64,000 nucleotides of DNA, from positions 729,435-793,434 of the forward strand of contig CAAAJI010000002.1 of the NCBI GenBank assembly GCA_900642245.1, in the 5' to 3' direction. Both the position numbers and the translations under genes were made by a program. Origin of the DNA: Fragilaria radians. Lineage: Eukaryota > Bacillariophyta > Fragilariophyceae > Fragilariales > Fragilariaceae. Position 1 is the stretch's first letter. Every line of letters starts with the position of its first letter. Shown here piece by piece: positions 35,724-46,612 of the stretch. The notes beneath the pieces were generated by a model. The model was not told the origin of the DNA. It did no database searches and saw nothing but the letters and a program-made list of their open reading frames with translations.

Positions 35724-36333
35724 TCATTTAAACCAAGGCATGGATGCTAGATATGTATCTAGTTTTGATTCAAAGTTGGTACAGGCAATCTTCATATCAC
35801 CTTGAGAACTAGAAACATACAGCGGACTCCGAACAACGCATTCAATCCAGAGCTCTGTGTAAATATGCTTCAGGGCCTGTCGAATCAATGCATTTTGAGC
35901 CGCTGTCATCTTAGTGGTGTAGAGTGCAAAGCGCAATCCACTTGTAGTTTCATAATTGTGCAATGTTCCAGCTCCTGTGTTCATAGAATGTAATCCTAGT
36001 TCCCGTTTCAAGCCATAAAGTTAGACAAAAGACTGGCACTCGCGATACCTTGACTTCTAAACATTTTGGAGATGCGCGTCGAATTCAAAACTTACCAGCA
36101 TCTTTGAGGTCAGATTCTGGGGCAAGACTTCCTACCATTTCACGAAGTGAAAAGAGCATTCCAAAGACCAGCTTGCGCATTTCTGATTGCTGTTCTTCTT
36201 CTTCTTGCAGTTGTTGCTGCAATTGTTGTTGTGTGGTTGTTGAAGAGTTATTCAAACTTTCCTTCTTGGTATAACGTTTTGTAAACAACGTTTTCCCTTT
36301 CCGATCAAAAACGATGATGGAGTGAACTCCCAT
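35724..36333 (-). CDS. TRAPPC1: TRAPPC1 (Bet5) homologue, two exons
   Basis: Exon 1 is 36333-36096 and exon 2 is 35995-35724. The 100-bp intron has a GTAAG donor, a CTAAC branch site and an AACTAG acceptor. The product has 169 residues. The longin-like fold starts with I-I-V-F-D-R-K-G and continues with K-L-V-F-G-M-L-F-S-L-R-E-M-V, matching K-L-M-[YF]-G-M-L-F-S-[IL]-R of animal TRAPPC1. Exon 2 gives L-H-x-[YN]-E-T-x-[ST]-G, I-Y-x-[EA]-L-[WY]-[VI]-E-[CL]-V-V and a C-terminal F-x-S-[KR]-L-D-x-Y. TRAPPC1 is a core subunit of the Ypt1/Rab1 exchange and tethering complex. A Gln/Glu/Ser insert of about 25 residues (residues 27-50) lies between the first two strands and makes the protein longer than the 145-residue human one. 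It belongs to the same complex as TRAPPC11 at the left end of the window. Confidence 0.92.
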
Positions 36334-37999
36334 TTGAACTTGTAACAGCTGTCTCGGGAAGCGATCGATCAGAAAGTACTAAACACTAAACCCACGGCTT
36401 CTTTGAGAGAAAAGGTGTGTTTCAGCAATTTCGAGATTACAATGGGTACGAGTAGCGAGTAATCGTCCACAATAGAAAAAATACCCATAGCGCACTATTT
36501 GGACCACCTTTGCATGAATCCACTGATGCTTTTTCTGCAATCTTTGTCTCCAGCATAATCACCACTTCTCCTTCTTTTTCATCATATCTGATCTTTCCAA
36601 CTTGGTGTCATCCATAATCTTCTTTCTTTGGAGTTCTTCTCCATGTATGACCAATCTAGAAGTTGGGGTTGATTTATCTGTTTCAGTTCCGATTGGTGCG
36701 ATTTTGTTCTCTCTAGAGATATTGGCACCTTCTGCTTTCTTAATTTTTTGCTAGGATAATTCATAATGCAACGCTCTCTTTCTGGCAATGAAAGTACACA
36801 CTTAGAAAAATGAAGCTCTGGGAACCAAAGTTCCATTCTAAATTAGCCCAGCCATTGACTTATCATCCAGTCTAGTTTTTGTTCATCAATGAAAGAAGAA
36901 GTCCAGAGGCTAAAAAATAAGACGAGAGGACCAATGTTATTGGAAACAGCCAAAATACTCCGAAGAGTGTTAAGAAAGAGTAATCCATTGTTGTTCTCAA
37001 GATCGTATTGAAGATGAGCAATATAAATTTGTCCATATCTAGCTTGAAAATAGTATTTTAATTATCACATTTCTACTTATTCGAGAATTACCTTTAACTA
37101 CCTTTTTATTCCCGTTACAAATGTAGTGTACTACTAGATCACATTTCACTAGCCTAATTAGTGGGAATTCAATCTTTACTAATGATTGCATGCATAATGA
37201 TTCCCAAAGTAAAAGTAATGTTTTTGAATGAAACACTATAAAAAATCACTATCCACTACTAAATGATGTGAAAGCAAGCTATGATAGAACTAATTCAAGT
37301 ACAAATCATAATTTTATATCTTGTTCTCTCAATGTAGACCTTAGAAATGTGCAGGCTTCGTCATCATGCACAAATGTCTTCGCACTGATAAGCTTTACTG
37401 TTGATATGTCATATGTCAACAATCCCTGAAACTATGGATACAAAATATGGCAGACAGAGCGTTAACGTCTCAGTTATCTTTGCTTTTTACATTTACTAGC
37501 ACAAGCAATTTGGGTTGTCTCAACTTAAGTATGTTGATACGTCACTGTCATTCCTCAAATACGTTCAGGTATGTGAGATTGACAGTCAGCTTGTCTTTTT
37601 GTTGACGACAAAAAACTAGTGTGTAAATATCCAAATGAAAGTTTTACCAACTCGTTGATGGATGATGAAGAAACAAAGGAAGATAAACTTCACTCTGACA
37701 GAAATGCTTCAATTACTGCAAGAACTAGTTGCTTGTGAGAAGAAATTCAAAGAATGGAAGTATATCAGGGAAAGGGAGACCATAACACTACTAGCACAAG
37801 AATCCGCGGCAAATACCATAGAATTGGAGCAAGAATTCATGAAAACGGAAGCTGAGATGGCATTGCTCATCATACAGAGCAAATCAACTGTACTTCTCAA
37901 AATGCAACACGCTGGTAGATGAAGTGGACATTATGCCCCCCCCCCCGCCTATCTCGCATCTAAGCTTATTGCATTCTCTAGAAATGATCTCTAAACTCA
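36334..37999. other. intergenic, with a small unassigned open frame
   Basis: Upstream of TRAPPC1 there is about 1.3 kb without recognisable content. The plus-strand open frame 37662-37922 encodes about 86 residues of Glu/Lys-rich helical sequence. It might be a remnant of the second (DNA-binding) gene of the Harbinger element next door, or chance. A run of 12 C bases lies near 37936. Confidence 0.4.
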
Positions 38000-38660
38000 A
38001 CTCATAAATGCACTTCACTCAGTAAATGAAAATAATTCTTTCTTTTTGCCATCTGGAACAAGTGTGTAGAGTTCTTCAGAGGTTTCATCACAAGAAATAT
38101 CCTCATCCTCATTTCCATCTTCAATCCACTCTACATGGTATTCTTTGTCCAACAACATATTGTACAGAATGACTGCAGTGGCAAGAAGTTGGTTGACAGA
38201 AAGCAAAGAGTCCAAATTTGAAATCAGCATTCAAATTTTCTTCAACTACAGGAAGCAATCTTTGAAAAGCCAATACAATGCTCTGATCAAATTTTAGGTT
38301 TTGCAAGCATCATATTGAAAAAGTCTGTGTACTCATCCAGGCCAGTATAAAGGTCTTTTTTAAAAAGTTGGCACCATGTAATTTGATGCACAGAATGCAG
38401 AGTCTTCAATGAGATACGGACTACTTGAAAAGCACTGCTCAGAATCCTGGCAAATCTTTGAGTAGAAGAGTTGTCTTGATATTCTGAATTCATATAAGAA
38501 CTCCATATTGATCACCATCATTGTGTTTTTCAAATGGAATACCCAAAAGATTTGTTGCGGTTTGTTGGGCTTCACAATAGGTAGCAACTTTGAATCACAA
38601 GATTCTGTGCCCATGATAAGTATAAATGGATATCAGTATCCATGTCATTTTCTTTCGAGT
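38000..38660 (-). pseudogene. PIF/Harbinger-type DDE transposase relic (family 2)
   Basis: Several minus-strand pieces in different frames line up as the C-terminal half of a DDE_Tnp_4 transposase. From right to left these are: Y-L-I-E-D-S-A-F near 38410 (the strand with a catalytic Asp); D-E-Y-T-D-F-F-N-M-M-L-A-K-P-K-I followed in frame, after a stop, by S-E-H-C-I-G near 38280 (the L-A-K-P-x-[IV]-R-S-E-H-x-I-G helix); and Y-N-M-L-L-D near 38150, followed by an acidic tail. At least two frameshifts and a stop break it. Its helix motif differs from the copy at 21 kb, so this is a second Harbinger lineage. No ends were located. Confidence 0.65.
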
Positions 38661-38971
38661 TCATCATGCGCATTATATTGAAATATATCTTCTCCACATG
38701 ATCCTTCATTGAGAATATCTTGGCATCTCAGAATACGTTTCGCTTGGTGTTGGGGTACCAAAATGATCAATTCTGATTGGTCGGCAGGAAGTTTGGCAGT
38801 GGAAAAAAGTTCCTGACTGTCAACTTGAAACCCTCGGAAAGATAACATTGTTAAGGGCTGAGATAGCACAGTACTGCTCGGACATTTGAATTCGAATTTA
38901 GAAATTCCGTGCCGAATTTGTCTGTGACCAGCCAAGTGGTTTACTTGACAACAACTTTTGATTTTCAAAGG

Positions 38972-40241
38972 ATGACGGGAAGCGGATCTGGAAGTTTTGC
39001 AAAGGCTGCAGAGCCTTTCGTTTGTGGTGGTGGAGCCGCATCTTTTGCGAGTTGTGTTATTCATCCTATTGACCTTGCCAAAGTACGTAAAATGATTGAT
39101 CAAGGCATCCAAATTCATCTTGTATCTTTATGTGCCTATTCCTGAATCTTCGAATTTCTTCTCTTGGGCTAACATTTTCCCCTCTTGAATAATCCAACAA
39201 ATTGGTGCTTAATGTTTATTATCAATATGCTATTGATTGTATCTGATGTTTTTAGGTTCGAATGCAATTGTATGGTCAACTTAACCCTGGCAAAAAAGTT
39301 CCAAGTTTCCCATCATTGTTGAAAGGTATGATCGCCAAGGAAGGATTCCTTTCAATTTATACAGGTATCGATGCGGCAATTGGTCGCCAGATGGTCTATG
39401 GAACAGCTCGAATTGGTCTGCACCGTAGCTTTTCTGATAAGTTAGTGGAAATCAACAATGGACAGCCCATTTCTTTTTTGTCCAAAACACTGTCCGGCAT
39501 GGCTTCAGGAAGTGTCGCAGTCTGTATTGGAACACCTTTTGATATTGCCTTGGTTCGCCTCCAAGCCGATTCTATGGCTCCCGTGGAAGATAGAAGAAAT
39601 TACAAAAATGTTTTAGATGTAAGTCTTGCAACACATGTAACGTGTGATTGGCTTAAGGTCTGGCTCTCGATGCTTTTATCTCATTTTTTTTAACTTCTTA
39701 CCATACAGGCTCTCGTTAGAACGACGAAAGAAGAAGGAGTCGGAGCACTTTACAAAGGATTAATACCTAATGTATTAAGAGGCATGGCGATGAACGTCGG
39801 TATGATGGCATGTTATGATCAAGCCAAGGAAGTTAGCGCGGTGTTATTGAATGACCCAATGACAGACGGACCGAGTGTTCCTACTAAATTGCTATCTTCA
39901 GCTGTTGCGGTAAGTGATACTTGCTTTTTCAACTTGAAGTATGAGATTCTCAAAACTTAGAAAATGAATGTCCACAATAATAGGGGTTCACTGCAGCTCT
40001 CTTTTCGTTGCCCTTCGATTTAATCAAATCCCGCCTGATGAATCAACGCCCTGATCATCTGACAGGAGAGTATCCCTACAAAGGGGTTCTGGATGCAAGC
40101 ATGAAAATATTTCAGCAAGAAGGCGCTGTCGGATTTTTTCGAGGCTTTTCAGCGTACTATGGAAGGTGTGCACCTCATGCGATGATTATTTTGCTGAGCA
40201 TTGAGACCATTACTTCGTTGTATCAAAAGACTATGTACTAA
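38972..40241 (+). CDS. SLC25A11: mitochondrial carrier, 2-oxoglutarate/malate (dicarboxylate) type, four exons
   Basis: Exons 38972-39082, 39256-39618, 39709-39909 and 39984-40241 give 310 residues, the usual carrier length. All introns (173, 90 and 74 bp) are in phase 0. The three SLC25 signatures are present: H-P-I-D-L-A-K followed by V-R-M-Q, T-P-F-D-I-A-L-V-R-L-Q, and L-P-F-D-L-I-K-S-R. The second repeat with its R-L-Q-A-D and R-x-x-Y-K-N-V-x-D pattern, the N-V-x-R-x-x-x-M-N-x-G-M-x-A-x-Y-D-Q segment and the third-repeat ending fit the oxoglutarate/malate carrier rather than ADP/ATP or phosphate carriers. It should exchange 2-oxoglutarate for malate or other dicarboxylates across the inner mitochondrial membrane. 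An upstream GTG-initiated frame was ignored in favour of the ATG. The gene is divergent from the TRAPPC1 side and next to a Harbinger relic. Confidence 0.93.
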
Positions 40242-41930
40242 GTAAGAAAGGAATAAAGAATCATATGACATTTTAAAAAGGAAAGAAAAAGGTTTATAGC
40301 AAAGGCTAGATTAAGCTTCAGGATAATCGCACCTTTTTTTAAATTCATTTCTCAGTGCCATAAAATGCTTGGAACCTTTACAACCTATTACCGGGTCATC
40401 TTGATCAATTGAGATACTAGGTTTTTTCAGGTTGAATTTTGCTTAATTGTTTGTATCAACATCATTGGACCTACGCTTTACTTTCCGTAGTATACTACAA
40501 GCTACAGCAGCGCCATTTGTCTCATCTGTGATAGCTTTCATAATTCTATTGGACATTAATAAATATACAAACCAATGAAGCATCAAAATGGTACTCTCAG
40601 TAATACTGCGAAGCATAAACTTACTTGGTGTAAACGGTATCCTTTGAAGGGATGCCGTATTCTACTACTGTAAACTTAACATGATTCAGTTCATTTGAAT
40701 CAAATTAAACCAGCCAAAATGACTGCATTGTTCTCGGAATTTAAGAGCAATAATGATTTAAGACTAAATCTATGTCGAATGAAGTATTATAGGCAAACAC
40801 ACATTTCTTTAAGTTTTCAAAGAGAAATATCTCAAGCATTACTCAATTTGGGAACTGATTTTGTGAGTGTCATATAAAAGGCTGAACAATTGTATAGAAT
40901 TCCATGGCATACCATACATCCGGGAGGAAGGGCTCACCGATCAGTGTTCCAACTTGTGGCATAGAATACATTAACATCTTATATGCACATGGCAAAAAGA
41001 ATTCCTCGTCAAGTCATTGTTCTCAAGAACACTTGATTTTGCCTGATGATGATGGTCCAAGCAGCATTTGCGTTGACACCTCCAAACTTAAGACCGGTAA
41101 ATTGGCGGATTGCAAAGCCCATGGTACGTAGACCTGCATGAAACCAAGCCTCCTCGGAATCTTCAACTCCCAACAAAATATGATTTCCAAGGATCATATA
41201 TTATGTTATTTGTTTTTGACCTTCCAATGAGACAACGCGTTCCTAAAGATACTTCTTGGTTAACTTATATACATACTCTGTGCTGCTTGTTAACTTCATA
41301 TCCCCCCCCTCCCCCGAAGAGAGATATAACTATTCTGTCAGTGAGGACATATCAGTGAGGACATGCCATGTCACAGTTGCCACTACCATTGCTACAAGAA
41401 GTATTGATTTCATTCTAACCTTCAGCCTCTTTGTTATCTACAGGTATATGATTACACTCAGTTATGAGAATAGATGATGAAAGCACTCTAGTTTTTTCAT
41501 TATGACTTCATATTCAGATATGGTTTCTCTCCACTTTTCTAATCTAAATCACAACTAAGTTCTCAATAAAAATGGGATATGTGATGGACAAGTTAGAGTG
41601 GTTGATGTAGTATAATTTAGCTGTAATCATTCTGATTGTATTTGGTCATTTAAGGAAGAACCCTTCCCCCCCCCTAAACTCATAATGGTGGACATTTTCA
41701 AATTGCTGTACAGTGTGTAGTATAGCAAGTAAGTGGGAATGCTAAAAAAGGATACGAAGCTATGAATTGTCAATTCGAAAGTCAGCGCATTAATTAGACC
41801 ATGAAATTTGAAATTTTGTTTCTTTCCTCTCGTTTTAGTTGATATTTCATTCCGCTGCCTCCATACTCCTAACTTAAAACATCTTAGATCTCTTACGCTT
41901 GGAGAAAGGCTTGGTATTTCATCGTCGGTT
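40242..41930. other. intergenic, about 1.7 kb, no gene seen
   Basis: Contains C-rich tracts near 41300 and 41670 and a tandem 15-bp repeat (CAGTGAGGACAT unit) near 41338-41365. No gene or RNA was recognised. The SAC3 frame stays open back to 41808 but has no ATG there. Confidence 0.45.
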
Positions 41931-44900
41931 ATGTTCGGGGGTGATAGTCGAAAAACGGCATTACCGGGTACGATGACTTCAACGAATCCGACGGGAAACC
42001 CGTTTGGTTCTTCGTTGTCTTCATCCACTTTTGGCGTGACGCCAACTGTATTTGGAAGTACTAATAATATTACTTCTTCCATAGGTACTTCAGCATTTGG
42101 AATGACGACAACAACGTCAACTCCAACGATACAAACAGCTCCAATCAGTTTATTTGGTGGAGGATTTGGTACCCCGTTTGGGAATACCACAACTGTCAAC
42201 GCTACTAATGACAACTCATCGACAATGTCCCCGATGTTATTCCCTTCGTCATCGACGATATCAACTGTCCCAACACCGGGAGCAATAGGAGGTTCGTCGT
42301 TTGTCAATTCATCAATTTTTGGTTCAACAACTTTTTCTGTTGCAAACAGTTTTCCTTCAGCTTCCAATGCGAGCAATATTCCGGTTCCTCCCGTAAACCC
42401 CTTCGATAGGGGCGGACCTTCAACAGCTCCTGCTTTGATGTTTGGGACTTCGACTAGTGTCGTACATCAAACTGCTGAAGTGAACATGAAATATGATGAC
42501 GGAAACGAAATGGATGAAGTCGAGGGAAACCATGCTTTAAATGGTACTGGAATTCAATCATTTAATCCAAATTCATCGCTTAATCCAACAGCACAATCAT
42601 TTGTCCCTCATGCGAATCCTTATAATTCTTCGATCTTTGGATCCAACACAGCAATGGTAAACTCGATAACGTACGATGATGAAATGGGAGATGCAATTAT
42701 AGATCCTAGCTCTATTCCAGAGATACCCATGGATCGTTCATCTCCCAATTTTACGTCAAGCGATCAAGTATACGAGGTTACAGGTAAGAAGGAGACTGAG
42801 TTGGCTCGTCTCAAGGAACGACTTGCCGAAAAGAAAAAGAAACTAGTGGAAGCTATGCAAAGAAAGAAAACTCCCGATAATTCACCGCCCAACAGTCCGA
42901 AGCCACCCACAAAATCAGAGAGGAACATTAGCCCAAAGCCGACATCGGACGCAGCATCCCTGGCTGAAAGAAATGCCATTCGATTTGCGTCAAAGGTTTA
43001 CGCAACACGGTTACATTTACCGAATGATTTAGATCACACCCCTGCTCCCAATCCAAGTGAAGATGAAATAATTCATGTAGATCACGCTAAATCTCTTGTT
43101 GGAACTTGTCAATATATGTGTCCCGACGATGAGTTGAAACGCCGCGAAAACGACGGTGACATTCAACTTTTGGAGACAATACATCCAGATATCCACCCTA
43201 CAGATTGGAACTTACGTCATACAACCGTTAAGCGATTTCGCCGCTCGGCGGCGGATTATAAGCTCGATATTCCAGACCTTGTCAGACCTCCTGATGTTTT
43301 GGAACGCGTTTGCGCATACCTCGAAGAATGGGTCATGGAGCGTGACCGACAAGGAGTTGATCCACGCTTCTCTGTGATACCTGCACCACTAGATGTTTAC
43401 TTATTCATTTGGGATAGGACTCGTATGGTTCGAAAGGACTTTATTCTCCAAAACTACGTCGGTACTGGAGGAAATTGTGATGCTCGTGCTGTCCGATGTC
43501 ACGAGCGTATCGCTCGTTGGCATGCGGCATGCGAGCATCAGTTAAGTCACATTCCAGACTTTGTAAAAATGCAGAGTCAACAGAACATTGCGGAAATGGG
43601 ACAAGCAATGAAAACACTTAACTTATTTTACGATGACTCCCTCCAAAGATCAACATTAGATGAAGTACGAGACAAAAAGAATGAATATTGTCATGGCTGC
43701 GCTTCCAACATTGTAATGGGAGTAAATCCCGTCGACTTTGACGGAAAGCTGCTACGGAACGATGAAAGAGAAGTAACAAATCGTATCATTGGAAACACGG
43801 GAGTTTCCAACGGAACGGCAGAACCAGAAATGAGAGCCTTGTATATTCTTCTTACACTTGAAAACGATGGGGGAATGGAAGTTCTCAAATATGCAGCCAA
43901 ATTGTCCAGCGAAAGGCCCGCAGTTTTTCACTCCAAGCCAGTGCAATTGGCACTGGAAATCTTCAAGGTGACGAACAATTTCTTCTTCTTTGTCACATAG
44001 TATCTCTCTCACATTCCTCTTCTTTATTCGAAATTTAGGCGAAGCACGAGCTAAACTACGCCCGATTCTTTTCAATTCTCAGATCACCTGCCACGCCGTA
44101 TTTATTTGCTTGCTTAATGTTCAAATATGTGGAAGAAATGAGAAGAGTTGCCATCCGTATGATGCATATGACCTACGGTTATAAGAAAAAAGATGCACCT
44201 CCTATTCAAGATCATTATCCCTTGCTAACGCTGGCAAAGTTACTATGCTTTGAGGATATGGACGAAGCAAGAGCCACTTGTAATCATTACAATATTACAA
44301 CAACGGAAGTAGAAGTGTCGTCGACAACGTCACCGTCGGCTAAAAAACGAGTAGAACTTATCTCATGGAAGGCATCTAAGTTTACCATTCCTAAGGATAA
44401 AGAAAAAGGCGTAGTCATCCCACTAAGGCCAAAGAAGATGACTCGCACAATTGAAAGAAAAGCAAACGGCGCAACCCGATTAGCAATATGTCGAGGTGAG
44501 GTTAGTGGGGAAGGAAGTACGTTACACTTTATTCCCTCCCGTCTAGCACCTGTCATCGCAGCAGACATTCCTTCCTCAGAAGATCATACAGTAATGCAAA
44601 AGGAGAAGGCTGATTCAATTTTTACTAGGGATGGACACGATATGAAGGAAGATCGAAAGAAAAAAGTGGAGGAGGAACTTCGTCGAAAATTGGAATTGAT
44701 ACAGAAGTTAGAGGAGAAGAAAAGGTTAACAAAGCAGGCAGAGGAAAATGCTAGCGTTGTAAAGGAACAGATCGAGGAACAAAAGCAGTTGCAAATAGAG
44801 AAAATGAAGCGAAAGAAACAAGAAGAAGAGAAGAATGCGGCAGAAAGGGCAGCAAGAGAAGCTGAAGCTCTGGAAAAAAGGCGTCGATTGGCTCAAGAGG

Positions 44901-46612
44901 AAGAAGAACGTCTAAGGCGAGAGGAGGAGAAGAGGATAAGGGCAATCGAGATGAAGAAGGAAAGGGAGCGTGAAATGCAATTACAGAAAGCAATGGAGAG
45001 AGAAGAACGGCGTCGCAAGGATGAAATAGAAAAAGAAGAAGAAAGGCGTCGTAAGGAAAAAGCTGAGGAGGAAGAACGCCAGCGTTTGGATGAATTGAAG
45101 GAAAAACGTCGACTCCAGCTCATTGAAGAGGAAAATGCAAATCGCAAATTGGAGGAGCAGAAAAAGCACGTTCGGCTGCTAGAAGAGCAAAGACAAAGAG
45201 AGAAAGAAGAAAAACGGATTCGTGAGTTGGAGGCAAGACGACAAAGGAAGCTTGAAGAAGCCAAGATTAACGCAGCCAAACGCTTCCTTGCATGGAGACG
45301 TCTTCAGCGAAATGTATCAAAACAATTGCAAATGAATCAAGCGGAAAGCAGTTTACGCCTCATTGACCCAACCTTCTCTTCTTCAAAGCAAAAGCGTGAG
45401 AAAAGTCGAATGGATATTCCTGACTGCAAGAACAATGATCATCATGAAGATTCTGAGATGCAGTTACCACTGAGCGACTTTTTACAAGCGCTTATAAGAG
45501 AAACCAATATCTCAATTCAACTGGAGGATTTATTGATGCATTCCCTGGTCAGTTTGGACGAAAGACGTGCCGATGCATTAAAGATTCATGCAAAGCCTGT
45601 ATATGCACTAACTCTCGGAATTTCGGTTCTTCAATTTGAAAGTGTTCACGCTGAAACGTCCTATGAACTATTGCACAGGTGGATGGATACCAGGTTACAT
45701 TACAATCAGAATATTCATGTTGAATCGGATTGTTCATTAATGCGATTCCTCTCCTTAAATGCCAATCTGACAAAGTCTACTTCAATTGATTTTTTCCTCA
45801 TTCTTGTTCCTCCTTTGGCAAATAGCTCGAGCTTCTCGATCTCTTTAAATGAGCATTGTTTGGCTCAGATAGCAAGTGACCAACCAATATTCATCATCAA
45901 CTTGGATGATGGATCAGACCAATCCTACAATCTGTGCATAGAAAATTTATTTTCTCGCTTCAATATGGTTACTGTTATTGATGCTAAGGGTGACGATATC
46001 TCAGATTTCGAGGATGCACTTCAAGCTTCTATTGTTCGAATCATGGATACATTTGTGTATCAAATATTGAGGCATCACCGTGAACAGGAGAAAATTCGTA
46101 TTCAGGAGGCGGAAACACTGCTGTTAGAAGGAACACAGGAAATTGCCAATGCTACCCGTAAATATGTTGAGCTCTTGGAGAAGGCCCGAGAAATTTCTAG
46201 AAATCAAAGCCAAAATGAATCCCTCGAATCGGAACCTAACAGGGAAATTGTACAATTTCAGAGTTCCGAAGATGGTTCGAAACTGTATGGAGACGATGAC
46301 GAAAGCTCGTTTTCACTACGTCAAAGTCCAATGCTTCAACCTTGGAGTAAACGGCTCTTTGAAAGTGAAAACAATTTTCCGCGGAAACGCAGTCGTATGG
46401 AATCAGATAGGGAGCTAGCAAGCAGAGCGTTCACTGCGAAACTTGAGGCAATGCTCCATGGAGATTATATCGTTGATACTAACGTTGGAGAATCAAGCCT
46501 GCGCGAGATCCTGATCCAAGTACCATCTATTCATGACTCTGCAACAACTTTGGTACCAAGAATTAATTGGAATCATTCATTTGTTGTGGAAAAGAATAAA
46601 TTTGAAGAATGA
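41931..46612 (+). CDS. MCM3AP: SAC3/GANP (MCM3AP-type) TREX-2 mRNA export protein, two exons
   Basis: Exons 41931-43967 and 44039-46612 join across a 71-bp GT-AG intron, giving about 1536 residues. The N-terminal 170 residues hold nucleoporin-like F-G and S-x-F-G repeats in a Thr/Ser-rich setting, as in animal GANP. The SAC3/GANP domain starts near residue 385 with V-G-T-C-x-x-M-C-P-x-x-E and continues through the A-V-K-x-[FY]-x-R-S-A-A-like segment, P-D-x-[LV]-[ER]-P-x-x-V-L-x-x-[TV] and R-x-I-R-K-D-[FL]-like helices. After the intron comes H-E-L-N-Y-A-R-F-F. Next is a highly charged coiled coil of about 220 residues (44640-45310), then a C-terminal region with a predicted alpha/beta part and a Ser/Glu-rich tail. 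SAC3 is the scaffold of TREX-2, which links SAGA-activated genes to nuclear pores for mRNA export. The long charged coiled coil may mediate partner binding; that is inference. Confidence 0.9.

Noticed and set aside
37662..37922. 86-codon Glu/Lys-rich open frame as a gene
   Set aside because: No conserved motif; it may be a remnant of the neighbouring Harbinger element, but nothing supports an active gene.
41627..42376. 249-codon antisense open frame over the FG region of SAC3
   Set aside because: Reverse reading of a low-complexity Thr/Ser/Gly stretch; no recognisable domain.
44893..45279. Ser/Arg-rich antisense open frame inside SAC3
   Set aside because: It is the reverse reading of the Glu/Lys coiled coil, which naturally lacks stops on the other strand.
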